The notes under the pieces were generated by a model. That model was not told where the DNA came from, made no database searches, and worked only from the letters and a program-made list of their open reading frames with translations. A stretch of DNA of 64,000 nt, from positions 744,001-808,000 of the forward strand of contig NZ_JAVDSB010000001.1 of the NCBI RefSeq assembly GCF_031455095.1, in the 5' to 3' direction. Source of the DNA: Paenibacillus_E qinlingensis_A (lineage in GTDB: Bacteria; Bacillota; Bacilli; Paenibacillales; NBRC-103111). Position 1 is the stretch's first letter. Every line of letters begins with the position of its first letter. Position numbers and translations under genes: made by a program. Below, piece after piece: positions 51,266 through 60,169 of the stretch.

Positions 51266-51925
51266 ATGTCGGCGGTTTTACTAGCAATCCAACATAAAGC
51301 AACACCAGTATGGCAAGAAAATGTACATAACCAAAATAAACCAAGAGGTGGGAATGAAATGAACGCAATGGCCATGGAAAACAAACAAATCGAAGGTTTT
51401 AAAGCTCCTAAAATGTCTTTCAGAGAAGCAATGAAGAATGAAAAAGGGTTGACACTCATCGAGTTGCTAGCCGTTATCGTCATTATTGCGATTATTGCAG
51501 CAATTGCAATTCCATCCATTAGCTCCATTCTGGAGAGAACGAAAGCGAATGCACATAAATCAAATGCTCATATGATGGTAGACGCAGCAAGACTTTACGT
51601 AACTGGGGAAGGCATCACAGTGCCTACGAATGGAAACGTTACGGTAAATATGGCGGACCTACAGGCAAAAGGATATTTACAAATCATCCCTCAAGATCCA
51701 TCAAACAAAGGAACTACGTACACGGCTGGAACAAAAACAACTGCTCCTGCAACTCCAGCAACAGATGGGTCGAAAGTAGTTATTACTAATACTGCCGGAA
51801 TATTCACTTATGTTGTTCACCTAGTAAATGGCACACATAATTATCTAACTGTTGATGGTACTGACGTAGGTACACCAGGTGTAGAAGAGGCTAACCTAGA
51901 TACAATTGCTGTCGTATTACCATAA
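51266..51925 (+). CDS. Type IV prepilin, probable main pilin, with unusually long leader
   Basis: The class III signal is clear: KNEKG / LTLIELLAVIVIIAII, with Gly at -1 and Glu at +5, followed by the N-terminal pilin helix and a short soluble domain (about 120 residues). Two starts have good ribosome sites. ATG 51266 behind a near-perfect agggaggtgat (51247-51257) gives a 61-residue leader; ATG 51359 behind gaggtggg gives 30 residues. Both are longer than usual prepilin leaders (about 5-25). It is followed by a GC-rich hairpin at 51937-51957 and then pilM. Confidence 0.88.
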   Translation: MSAVLLAIQHKATPVWQENVHNQNKPRGGNEMNAMAMENKQIEGFKAPKMSFREAMKNEKGLTLIELLAVIVIIAIIAAIAIPSISSILERTKANAHKSNAHMMVDAARLYVTGEGITVPTNGNVTVNMADLQAKGYLQIIPQDPSNKGTTYTAGTKTTAPATPATDGSKVVITNTAGIFTYVVHLVNGTHNYLTVDGTDVGTPGVEEANLDTIAVVLP

Positions 51926-51936
51926 TTCCAATTCAA

Positions 51937-51957
51937 GCGCGCCGCCTAGCGGCGCGC
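51937..51957 (+). other. Strong GC hairpin after the main prepilin gene
   Basis: The arms gcgcgccgc (51937-51945) and gcggcgcgc (51949-51957) are a perfect 9-bp inverted repeat with a 3-base loop. No T run follows, so it is not a normal terminator. It may stabilise the pilin mRNA or reduce read-through into pilM. Confidence 0.6.
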
Positions 51958-51995
51958 CCCTTATCCCTTATGCATACCCGAGAGGAGTCACCGCA

Positions 51996-52994
51996 ATGTT
52001 CGCAAAGAAAATTAGCAAATACACATACGGCATGCAAATTTCGGATACAGAAGCGAAGTTAGTTGAAATTATGAATGTGAATGGGCAAGTTACCCTGACA
52101 CAGCGTCATTCCATCGCGCTGGATAGAGGCAGTATTAAACACGGAAAATTCGTGGACGAAGACGCGGTCATTGGTCGCATTTCAACCTTAGTGAAACAAA
52201 TAGGGTTACAAGGTGCACATATCAATGTCACAGTACCGCTTTCTAATGTGGTGCTGCGAAAATCGGTCTTTTCGGCCTTAAAAGATAAAGCATTACGCAA
52301 CATGATTGACGTTGAATTACACGGCGGGCAGCAGCTGCCATTTAAGAACCCTGTTTTTGACTTTGTTCGATTAGGCGCACCAAAGGATGAGGCAGCGGCT
52401 TCGGTGGAAGGCGCTTTGAAATCGTCTAAAGCCTCTGCGCAAGAAGAAGTCCTTATTTTTGCAACGCCTAGCGAAGTAGTTGAAAGCTATGCGCACGTTA
52501 TCAAGCAATCAGGACTCGTTCCTGTGGCTGTTGACCTCGCACCGCTGGCGCTACACCGCATGTTGGTACGCCATACTCGGTTAACCGGCTCCGCGATGAA
52601 GGATCGATTCATGCTATTGCATGTCGAGCCCGATCATGCGGATGTCAGCATATTCGTGAATGGCATTCCGGTATTTTTCAGATCGATTCAAATCAATACG
52701 AGCTTTTTCTTGGACACGGGGACAGATCAACTTGCAGCCTATGCGCGCAACTTATCCATGGAGCTTGGTCGTGTATTGAATTATTTCCAATATACGGTGT
52801 CTACGGATCAAAAACATGTGGAACTCGTGTATCTCGTAGGTGAGCATGACTGGATAACGGCACTGCCAGAGCATCTGGAAAGCGCTTTTACGGGGGAGAT
52901 TACTTCGTTTCCATTGCAGGCTATTTTGAAAGATGAAGATACAACATGTCAAGCTTACGCGGTTCCAGTTGGACTAGCGATGAAAGGAGCTTAA
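51996..52994 (+). CDS. pilM: Type IV pilus assembly protein PilM
   Basis: PilM is the actin-like cytoplasmic protein that links the PilN/PilO membrane pair to the motor. The 332-residue protein has an ASKHA-like layout: GMQISDTEAKLVEI near the N-terminus, VTVPLSNVVLRK, VAVDLAPLALHRML, HVEPDHADVSIFVNG (second phosphate-loop region) and YLVGEHDWI. Conservation is low, as usual for Gram-positive PilM. ATG 51996 follows gagaggag. The order pilM-pilN-pilO supports the call. Confidence 0.85.
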   Translation: MFAKKISKYTYGMQISDTEAKLVEIMNVNGQVTLTQRHSIALDRGSIKHGKFVDEDAVIGRISTLVKQIGLQGAHINVTVPLSNVVLRKSVFSALKDKALRNMIDVELHGGQQLPFKNPVFDFVRLGAPKDEAAASVEGALKSSKASAQEEVLIFATPSEVVESYAHVIKQSGLVPVAVDLAPLALHRMLVRHTRLTGSAMKDRFMLLHVEPDHADVSIFVNGIPVFFRSIQINTSFFLDTGTDQLAAYARNLSMELGRVLNYFQYTVSTDQKHVELVYLVGEHDWITALPEHLESAFTGEITSFPLQAILKDEDTTCQAYAVPVGLAMKGA

Positions 52995-52999
52995 GGACG

Positions 53000-53611
53000 A
53001 TGAGCGCAAGTGTACAGAAACTTCAGTCCATCGAAATTAACTTGCTGCAAATGCGGCAGGAAGAGCAAACAGGATCAAGTCCGCTACTCCGCTATGTATT
53101 TATGGCAGCAATCGTCGTGGTGGTTGGCGGCATGGGATGGATGTATACGACCGCAAAATCAGAGCTGAAAAAGACGAATGCCGCGATCGAGCAAGTGAAC
53201 CTTCAAATTAAGGAAGGTCAATCGAAACTTGCTAATTCCCCAACAGTCGGGGCAGTTGCTGATTTCATCGCCATTCCAAAACAAATTATCGCCAGTAAGC
53301 CCCTTGCCACGGATGTATTGGATAAACTTTCAGCCCTCATGCCGCTCGCATCCAATATCACCGCATTGAGCTTTGGGGATGGCAATAAGCTCAAAGTGAC
53401 AGGGAATTTTGCTTCGAGTGAAGATGTCATTACATTCATGCAAGCGACGAAAGCTTCGACGTCATTTACCTTAATTAGCACAAGTGGAATGAATAAGTTA
53501 GCTGCAGCCCAAGAGGATAAGAGTGCAACCACCGTCATAGATCCACCTTTGCCAGTCATTCAAGCCACATTTGAACTGCAGTACAAGTCCGATGCCACCA
53601 AGAAAGGTTGA
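53000..53611 (+). CDS. pilN: Type IV pilus assembly protein PilN-like
   Basis: This 203-residue bitopic membrane protein has a short cytoplasmic N-terminus with IEINLLQ, the conserved PilN segment (INLLP) that binds PilM. One membrane helix lies at about 31-50, then a coiled coil and a ferredoxin-like domain outside the membrane. ATG 53000 follows aaaggag (52983-52989). It starts 5 bases after pilM and overlaps the pilO region, so the three are coupled. Confidence 0.85.
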   Translation: MSASVQKLQSIEINLLQMRQEEQTGSSPLLRYVFMAAIVVVVGGMGWMYTTAKSELKKTNAAIEQVNLQIKEGQSKLANSPTVGAVADFIAIPKQIIASKPLATDVLDKLSALMPLASNITALSFGDGNKLKVTGNFASSEDVITFMQATKASTSFTLISTSGMNKLAAAQEDKSATTVIDPPLPVIQATFELQYKSDATKKG

Positions 53612-53619
53612 TCTTGCGA

Positions 53620-54324
53620 ATGAGCATGCTTAACAGCACAAGAAATCAAGTCATCGTAGCTGTCATCCTTGCGTTGGCGCTCGTGATGGTCTACATGAAT
53701 TTCGTCTCTCCGCTGCAAAGTGAAAAGGAGTCCAAAGCGAAATTGTTAGTCCAAAAGAAGCAAGAGCTGGATTCATTGAATAAACGGGCTGCTGGAGGAA
53801 GCGCAGTCGGCGCAGCCGAGCAAATCAGCCTTTCCAAAGCGCGCAGTCGTGTGCCAGAAGTGCCCGATGTGGAAGGTCTCATTCGCGAAGTGAGAATGCT
53901 GGAAGTCATTACGAAAATGTCGTTAGCTTCTTATAACTTTGAGATTGGCAAAGCCGCAGATCCTGTTGCTGCACCAGCTTCTAGTGCACAGCCTGCTAAT
54001 GGAAGCGCAACGCCTGCTGCGACAGCGGCTGTCATGCCATCACTGGCGATCCCAGTTAAGCTCAATACAACAGTTAAAGGGGATTATCAGCAAATCCGCC
54101 GCTTTCTTAGTGAATTGCAAACGGCGAATCGGTTGATGCAAGTAGATAAGCTGACATTTGCTGTTAAAGGTGCAGCGCCAGTGAAATTAAACGCATCCAA
54201 ACGGGAGATTACGGTCAACATTTCGCTTGTTTCGTATTATGCGCCTGGCTTACAGAAGTTCTTTAAGGCACCGCTGCCGGTTCCATATAACAAGCCAGCT
54301 GGCAAGACGAATCCACTTTATTAA
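53620..54324 (+). CDS. pilO: Type IV pilus assembly protein PilO-like
   Basis: This is a bitopic membrane protein with one helix at about 8-28, a coiled coil (SEKESKAKLLVQKKQELDSL) and a C-terminal domain with KGDYQQIRRFLSELQ, typical of PilO. The linker at about 115-140 is Ala/Pro/Ser-rich. The start is uncertain: ATG 53620 is used, but TTG 53614 and TTG 53608 (overlapping the pilN stop) are also in frame, and the only ribosome site (gaaagg, about 53602-53607) would suit 53614 best. Confidence 0.82.
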   Translation: MSMLNSTRNQVIVAVILALALVMVYMNFVSPLQSEKESKAKLLVQKKQELDSLNKRAAGGSAVGAAEQISLSKARSRVPEVPDVEGLIREVRMLEVITKMSLASYNFEIGKAADPVAAPASSAQPANGSATPAATAAVMPSLAIPVKLNTTVKGDYQQIRRFLSELQTANRLMQVDKLTFAVKGAAPVKLNASKREITVNISLVSYYAPGLQKFFKAPLPVPYNKPAGKTNPLY

Positions 54325-54355
54325 CGAAATTCATATCCATTCAGGAGGAAATACG

Positions 54356-55426
54356 ATGAGTATGATAGCACCATCCACGTCTGACATGTTATCACTGAAA
54401 GATTTGCTGCGTGTTTCTTACGAGTCGAAGGCTTCTGATTTGCATATTAATGCAACCACAGAACCGCTTATGCGGCTTCATGGGAAATTAATGAAGGTGG
54501 TTGATTCGGTGCTTTCGCCAGAGGATACCCATCGAATGGCGAAAGAAATATTAACCAAAGAGCAATACGAAACGTTATCCAAAAAAGGGGAGGTCGACTT
54601 TTCGTTCGAGCTTCCTGGACTGTCCCGTTATCGAGGAAATGTGTTTAAGCAAAAACGACATATCAACATGGTATTTCGTGTGTTATCGACGACAGTACCA
54701 TCCCTTTTTAGCTTAAATCTGCCAGATTTGGTTCAGGAGTTTGCATATAAGCATCAAGGTCTAGTCCTAGTAACAGGTCCTACTGGAAGCGGGAAGTCCA
54801 CAACACTTGCCTCCATTATCGATTTTATTAATGAAACGCAAAAGAAACATATTATCACCTTGGAAGATCCAATTGAGTACATACATCCAAGTAAAAACTG
54901 TCTTGTCGCGCAGCGTGAAATTGGTATTGATACATTGACGTTCTCCAACGGTTTGCGAGCTGCACTGCGTCAAGATCCAGATGTTATTCTAGTCGGTGAG
55001 ATGCGGGACTTAGAAACGATTAAGACTGCTATCACGGCTGCAGAAACAGGTCACTTAGTTCTGGCAACACTGCATACCCCGGATGCGCCTCAAACCGTCG
55101 ATCGGATTATCGATGTATTCCCTACCGAACAGCAGAGACAAATTCGCGTACAGCTTGCTTCCGTATTGATTAGTGTCTTATCCCAGCGTTTAGTTCCGCG
55201 TATGGATGGCAGAGGGAGAGCCATGGCGCTTGAAATACTCATTAATACACCCGCTGTTGCGAACTTGATTCGCCAAGAAAAGATTTATCAAATCAAATCT
55301 GTCATTCAAACGAACCGCCAAATCGGGATGCAGACGATGGTATCCAGTCTGAAACAGTTGGTTGAAGAGGGTATTATTCACCGAGATGCGATCAAAGAAT
55401 ATGAGATGACCTTAGGAGAGGATTAA
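54356..55426 (+). CDS. pilT: Type IV pilus retraction ATPase PilT
   Basis: PilT drives pilus retraction, so the system should support twitching or retractile adhesion. The 356-residue protein has the PilT N-terminal segment (SKASDLHINATTEPLMRLHG), Walker A GPTGSGKSTT, Asp box with EDPIEYIH, the HIS box and Walker B VGEMRDLETI, then the C-terminal AIRNLIRE-like stretch (here AVANLIRQEKIYQIKSVIQT). ATG 54356 follows aggagg (54343-54348). The next gene starts directly after its stop codon. Confidence 0.95.
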   Translation: MSMIAPSTSDMLSLKDLLRVSYESKASDLHINATTEPLMRLHGKLMKVVDSVLSPEDTHRMAKEILTKEQYETLSKKGEVDFSFELPGLSRYRGNVFKQKRHINMVFRVLSTTVPSLFSLNLPDLVQEFAYKHQGLVLVTGPTGSGKSTTLASIIDFINETQKKHIITLEDPIEYIHPSKNCLVAQREIGIDTLTFSNGLRAALRQDPDVILVGEMRDLETIKTAITAAETGHLVLATLHTPDAPQTVDRIIDVFPTEQQRQIRVQLASVLISVLSQRLVPRMDGRGRAMALEILINTPAVANLIRQEKIYQIKSVIQTNRQIGMQTMVSSLKQLVEEGIIHRDAIKEYEMTLGED

Positions 55427-56626
55427 ATGAAACGAAATAAACATGCACTTGTCACTGCACTACTTGTTATGTCCATCATGTCACCATCTGCTGTCCTTGC
55501 AAGCGAAGCAGCCGTTAACACGACAGTTGTAAGCCAAGCGAGCAACCCATTTGCAGTCGTACAGGGGCTCGATTATGAAGCTCGGAGTCTGAAATACGAA
55601 ACAATGAAGCTGTCACCGGCGGGTTGGGAAGTCGGCATGGTTGTCTCTAAGGAACCTTATGCTGTAGTTACGAAAGCAGATGCAACAGGCGCACATGTGA
55701 AAATTTGGACAGGAGCGATTGCGCGAGCTGGTAACGACTTAATCGTGTTCTGGGATGAAATTGGCGTTAAGCCGACAGGTGCACTTGATTTTCATGCAAC
55801 AGATGTAGACGAGATCGTCCGTTCGTACTTCGAAAGCGCCTCCCAAGAATCTTACCGAGTGAAAGCTTATCTGGGCAAAGTGCCTTGGGCTAACATCCCA
55901 ACGGACGCGGAAGCGGCTAGCAATGGAAGTGCGAAAGTAACGTCAGACGGGTTGATAAACGTGTATGGTATTGCTTTTCAAAATCCAGATCGCGCTGTTG
56001 CGCCGACGCTAGGTTCAGTGAAAAAAGCTGTCGATATGCCAGAAACAATACCTACGCTGCGCACTTGGAAACAAACATCCCTAAATACAGTGCCTTCTGA
56101 TGCAGAGACGCATTGGGCGAAAGAAGAAATTCTCGATTTGATGCAGAAGTCGATCATTGATGGATACGAAGATCATACGATTCGTCCGAACCGAACGCTT
56201 TCGAAGGCAGAATTTATTACGCTTGTCGTCAAAGCATTAGGGATTGAACCTGTCAAGTCACCGGTCTTGGGCTACGAGGACATGGGCAAGCATTGGTCTA
56301 CCAGTATGGTAGCTTCCGCGCAAACGATGGGATTACTTGACCTGAGACCTGTGGATCTAAATTTCTCCCCAGACTTGCCGATTACACGGATAGAAATGGT
56401 TGGAGTGGTCGATCGCATTTTACAAAAATATGATGTGAAGGTCGGTACGGGAACTGGCGATTTTAATGACATCACAAGCTTAACAGATAAGAATAAGGCA
56501 TCCCTGCAAAATGTGATAAAGGCAGGCATTGTCGGCGGATATGAAGACGGTTCATTCAGACCACAAGGGTCACTTACTCGGGCAGAAGCATTCAAGGTCA
56601 TCTCGAGAATCATTCATTTGGTGTAG
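55427..56626 (+). CDS. SLH-domain exported protein in the pilus operon, 399 aa
   Basis: The protein has a signal peptide (about 1-25, cleavage near VLASEA), a unique domain (about 35-215) with no family I recognise, and three C-terminal SLH domains (about 220-270, 275-335, 340-399; for example IDGYEDHTIRPNRTLSKAEF and VGGYEDGSFRPQGSLTRAEA). SLH triplets bind pyruvylated secondary cell-wall polymer, so the protein should sit in the wall or S-layer. Being inside the pilus operon directly after pilT, it may anchor or guide the fibre through the envelope (inference). ATG 55427 follows aggagagg. Confidence 0.85.
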   Translation: MKRNKHALVTALLVMSIMSPSAVLASEAAVNTTVVSQASNPFAVVQGLDYEARSLKYETMKLSPAGWEVGMVVSKEPYAVVTKADATGAHVKIWTGAIARAGNDLIVFWDEIGVKPTGALDFHATDVDEIVRSYFESASQESYRVKAYLGKVPWANIPTDAEAASNGSAKVTSDGLINVYGIAFQNPDRAVAPTLGSVKKAVDMPETIPTLRTWKQTSLNTVPSDAETHWAKEEILDLMQKSIIDGYEDHTIRPNRTLSKAEFITLVVKALGIEPVKSPVLGYEDMGKHWSTSMVASAQTMGLLDLRPVDLNFSPDLPITRIEMVGVVDRILQKYDVKVGTGTGDFNDITSLTDKNKASLQNVIKAGIVGGYEDGSFRPQGSLTRAEAFKVISRIIHLV

Positions 56627-56641
56627 GAAGGAGTTCAATCC

Positions 56642-59029
56642 ATGCATTGGTATCTTCAAATGAAAAAGAAAAGCGCGATCATGCTGGCTGGGATGCTGCT
56701 TACGAGTATGTTTCCTGCGTTTGTAGGATCGAGCCCCGCATATGGGACAGAAGTAGACAATGGTTGCTTAGCCATTAGTGGTGTAGGTAATGTGCCTGTC
56801 ACCAGCGTTGAGCGGAACCAATTAGTTACGATCAATTACACGTTGGATCCGAGCGGGACACATACGGTTACGCAAACGCGTGATCCTGTAGATATTGCTT
56901 TCGTTGCCGACGTATCTGGCAGTATGGCCTACCATATGGATAAAGATGATAGCAGAACACCAATTCGTCTTCAGATTTTAAAGGATGCCTCAGCTACATT
57001 GACGGATAAATTTACAAGCGTGAAGATGGGGGACCGCTTAGGGCTTATAAAGTTTAGTTCTGATGCGACAAAAGTACTTGATTTGGATACGAAGTATTCG
57101 AATGTTCAATCGGAGATCGAAAAGTTTAAAGCTAATGGCAGTACGAATATTGACGATGGTCTAGCAAAAGCCAAAACAATGCTTACCGCTAGTGGTACTA
57201 AGCCCTTAAAACAAATTATTTTGCTAACAGACGGTAAAGCAACAGTATGGACCAATGAAAACGATGGCAATAAGTTAATAACGAATGATACAGGCGCCAA
57301 AAACGCTGCAAAAGCAGACGCAGATGTCTTAGCTAGTCTAGGTATTAAAGTGTATACGATCGCTTTGGCTACGCCTGGTTCTGATGAGATTGATTTGGAC
57401 TTGCTGAGTTATATTGCTACCAAAACCGGGGGAACCGCTTATGAAGCAAGTTCTACCAGCCAGCTTTCAGCCGTTTTTGATAACATTACCAAAACGATAG
57501 AAGCGCCAACGCAACTTAAAACGGTGACACTGCGTCAACCGATTCCAGCTGGTTTCATCTTGGCGCCAGGCGAGAATGCATCAAATGTAAGATATGATGC
57601 GGCCACTCACGAAGTTGTGGTCAACGTTGGAGATATTAATTTTCCATATAGCCCGGAGCAAGACAAGATTGATCTAGCTATTAAGTTAATTCCTGACACT
57701 GCTGCAGGTGATTATCCACTGCAAGATGCCAAAGTAACTTACAAAGATGCATGTAATGCGAACCGACAGTTTAACATTAATTTCAATACACAGCTGTCTG
57801 TTAGTGTTCGTGTCCTTGATAAATACGACAATGTGTATATCGGGAATAGTGTAGGTGAATTGCAGCGATTGCGCGCAAGTGATAAGCAGAAGCAATGGAC
57901 GAATAAGAATAAAAATTCAGCGATCACGGATATACACTTTGTGGATACGGATCATTCTGTTGTAAGGATTAGTTATAAAGATGGTACAACAGAGCAAATT
58001 GATTTGAAGCCGAAAGCGCCATCGTCTTATGAACTCGTTGATGGGAATGGCAAGCTGATTAATGAGAATGGCTGGCATTTTGGACCAGGAAAGCTTCGTT
58101 CTGTTTCTGGTTCCATTTCACAACTTCCTAACACGACTGTCTATGCGAATGATGATTTCCAAGGTAACTATATTGCGGGTTATGAGATATCCGTGAATAA
58201 TGGCAATTGGCAAAAGCAAACAACAGACGGTGTGGTCGTTCCAGATGGGAATGGTATGAATTTTAAAACGCGAGCATTTACACATGCAATCAGCGGTAGT
58301 GCTTTGACTCCTATTGCTGGGGCAGTTGCGACTGGCAATGTCTCCTTAGATAGTTCAGGGCCATTGATTAGCTGGAGTAACGACATCGATCTTACAAAAC
58401 CGACGAATGATGCCATCATTTATATTACGGCAACGGATGATTTAAGTCCTGTAACGAGTGTTAGAGTTTGGTTCGATAATAAATCACTTTCCATCTCATC
58501 CAGCTCTCCGAAAATGATGAAGAATGGCAATACGTATGCTTTCCGTTTAAGCGATGTGGCAGGATTGGAAACGATTGAGAAGCGCCAAGGCTGGCATCAA
58601 ATTCATTTTGAAGCTACTTCAATAGGGGGGACTACATCTACTGCGCAAACGCCGGAATATTTCGTAATCAATCCAGGCCCGACGGCAACGCTAAAAGGTG
58701 TGAATTATAACGCAGGCGAAGTTTCCGATAAACCGGTTAGTATAACGGTCGTGGATGAGAAGTATCCAGTAGCGGATCGCACGTTTGGCAACGTTAAAAA
58801 GGAAGGATACACGCTGAAAGCCATGTATTATGCGATTATGCCGTCTTCAGCATCACCAGAGAAAAGCGATTGGAAACCATTAACATCGAAGCGTTTAACG
58901 GTAACTACGAAAACGAATACGACAATAGGGACTTCCTACGTGTTCTTAAAGTTGGTTGATAGTTCCAATGTTGAAATCGTTCAACAACCGTTTAGTGTTC
59001 AATTCGATACAGAACAAAACAACAACTAG
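56642..59029 (+). CDS. Secreted von Willebrand factor A protein in the pilus operon, 795 aa
   Basis: A signal peptide (about 1-35) is followed by a VWA domain (about 83-290) with a complete metal-ion site: D90-x-S92-x-S94 (ADVSGSMAY), T168 (NGSTNIDDGL) and D197 (LLTDGKA). After it come Ig-like/beta-rich regions to the C-terminus with no sortase signal, SLH repeat or membrane anchor. Two cysteines (C42 and one near 370) could pair. In Gram-negative bacteria PilY1 is a VWA-bearing pilus-tip adhesin; this protein may play that part, but it lacks the obvious PilY1 propeller. ATG 56642 follows aaggag (56628-56633). Confidence 0.85.
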   Translation: MHWYLQMKKKSAIMLAGMLLTSMFPAFVGSSPAYGTEVDNGCLAISGVGNVPVTSVERNQLVTINYTLDPSGTHTVTQTRDPVDIAFVADVSGSMAYHMDKDDSRTPIRLQILKDASATLTDKFTSVKMGDRLGLIKFSSDATKVLDLDTKYSNVQSEIEKFKANGSTNIDDGLAKAKTMLTASGTKPLKQIILLTDGKATVWTNENDGNKLITNDTGAKNAAKADADVLASLGIKVYTIALATPGSDEIDLDLLSYIATKTGGTAYEASSTSQLSAVFDNITKTIEAPTQLKTVTLRQPIPAGFILAPGENASNVRYDAATHEVVVNVGDINFPYSPEQDKIDLAIKLIPDTAAGDYPLQDAKVTYKDACNANRQFNINFNTQLSVSVRVLDKYDNVYIGNSVGELQRLRASDKQKQWTNKNKNSAITDIHFVDTDHSVVRISYKDGTTEQIDLKPKAPSSYELVDGNGKLINENGWHFGPGKLRSVSGSISQLPNTTVYANDDFQGNYIAGYEISVNNGNWQKQTTDGVVVPDGNGMNFKTRAFTHAISGSALTPIAGAVATGNVSLDSSGPLISWSNDIDLTKPTNDAIIYITATDDLSPVTSVRVWFDNKSLSISSSSPKMMKNGNTYAFRLSDVAGLETIEKRQGWHQIHFEATSIGGTTSTAQTPEYFVINPGPTATLKGVNYNAGEVSDKPVSITVVDEKYPVADRTFGNVKKEGYTLKAMYYAIMPSSASPEKSDWKPLTSKRLTVTTKTNTTIGTSYVFLKLVDSSNVEIVQQPFSVQFDTEQNNN

Positions 59030-59066
59030 ACCGGCGAAATCGGTGAGGTAGTGAGGAGGACTTACG

Positions 59067-59597
59067 GTGCGCCGCAATGAACGTCTGAAGCAAGTGGAAT
59101 CTAACGAAGACGGCATGTCACTCGTGGAAATCTTGATTGCTGTGACGATTATGTCGATTATCAGCGTTACGCTGATGGGCTATTTTACTTCAGCTGTAGA
59201 TAAATCGGCACAAGAAAGCCGCAAAATCATTGGCGCTAACTTAGCTCGTTTGAAAGCAGCTGAGCTGCGCGATGTTTTTAAAACGGGCTATGGAGATGCC
59301 ATTGTTCCACTGTTGACGAGCAGTCCCAAATTTTCAGGTGACCTATCGAGTAATGGTTCAGAGTTGATGAAAGGCAGATTAAAAGCGACTGAGATTAATG
59401 GCACGCTCTACCGCTATTTGGTTGAACTGGATAAGAGCTATTCTCGCTGGGAGGCTGCAGATCCGTTTCGTAATGACTCGGACGACTATTTGGCTCAAAT
59501 GTTCGTTACTGTATATTGGTCAGGCGAAGAGTCAATTGCAGTCCCATCAGCCAAATCATCAACGACACTCGATACGTATCTTATCAAAAGGTGGTAG
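59067..59597 (+). CDS. Minor type IV prepilin (PilV-like), 176 aa
   Basis: The prepilin signal NEDG / MSLVEILIAVTIMSII has Gly at -1 and Glu at +5, with a leader of 16 residues. The rest is a small soluble domain. Start is GTG 59067 after gtgaggagga. The type II pseudopilin/PilV style (MSLVEIL with a Met at +1) is typical of minor pilins that prime assembly. The next minor pilin starts 6 bases after its stop. Confidence 0.85.
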   Translation: MRRNERLKQVESNEDGMSLVEILIAVTIMSIISVTLMGYFTSAVDKSAQESRKIIGANLARLKAAELRDVFKTGYGDAIVPLLTSSPKFSGDLSSNGSELMKGRLKATEINGTLYRYLVELDKSYSRWEAADPFRNDSDDYLAQMFVTVYWSGEESIAVPSAKSSTTLDTYLIKRW

Positions 59598-59603
59598 CGC
59601 CAC

Positions 59604-60143
59604 ATGCAGCGCAATGAGAAAGGGATGACCTTGATTGAGATTCTGGCTGCTTTGCTGATCTTCGGCATGGTAGCCTCCATCCTGTACTCTTTTATGCTAA
59701 TGGGCGTGTCGATGTATAAACGAGTCACGATGGAAACCCAGATGCGTAATCAAGGAGACGGGTTGTACAGTCAGATTATATCGGAGCTGAAGGAAGCGAT
59801 CTACGTTCAGGATGAGGGAACGGATAAGAAGATCATTCGGTATGCGAAGAAGAACAATGATCCCAAAATGTATATTGATCTTTTTGAAATGGAAGTTATA
59901 CCGGATCCAAAAGGCGGAGGGAAAATTGAAATTAGGGACGCTGGCACGAATGCGGTTAAACGTGTTTTCCAACTGGGAAACAAATTTACGATTCGTGAGG
60001 GCAGCTTAAGTGAAGCGAGTCAGAATCATGACCGTGTTCAAGTGACGCTCGAATATGCCAGAGTGAATAGCAATCAGTATAAGGACGCAGATAATCCGAA
60101 ACTGGTCATTGATTCGCAAATCCCACTATTTCGCAATGATTAA
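59604..60143 (+). CDS. Minor type IV prepilin (PilW-like), 179 aa
   Basis: The short leader MQRNEKG is followed by MTLIEILAALLIFGM, with Glu at +5, a standard prepilin site. The soluble part, about 150 residues, resembles PilW/GspJ-type minor pilins (METQMRNQGDGLYSQIISEL). ATG 59604 has aaggtgg (59589-59595) upstream. It lies between two other minor pilin genes and is likely part of the tip complex. Confidence 0.85.
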   Translation: MQRNEKGMTLIEILAALLIFGMVASILYSFMLMGVSMYKRVTMETQMRNQGDGLYSQIISELKEAIYVQDEGTDKKIIRYAKKNNDPKMYIDLFEMEVIPDPKGGGKIEIRDAGTNAVKRVFQLGNKFTIREGSLSEASQNHDRVQVTLEYARVNSNQYKDADNPKLVIDSQIPLFRND

Positions 60144-60169
60144 ATGGAACGGATTGGAGGAGGCATACA

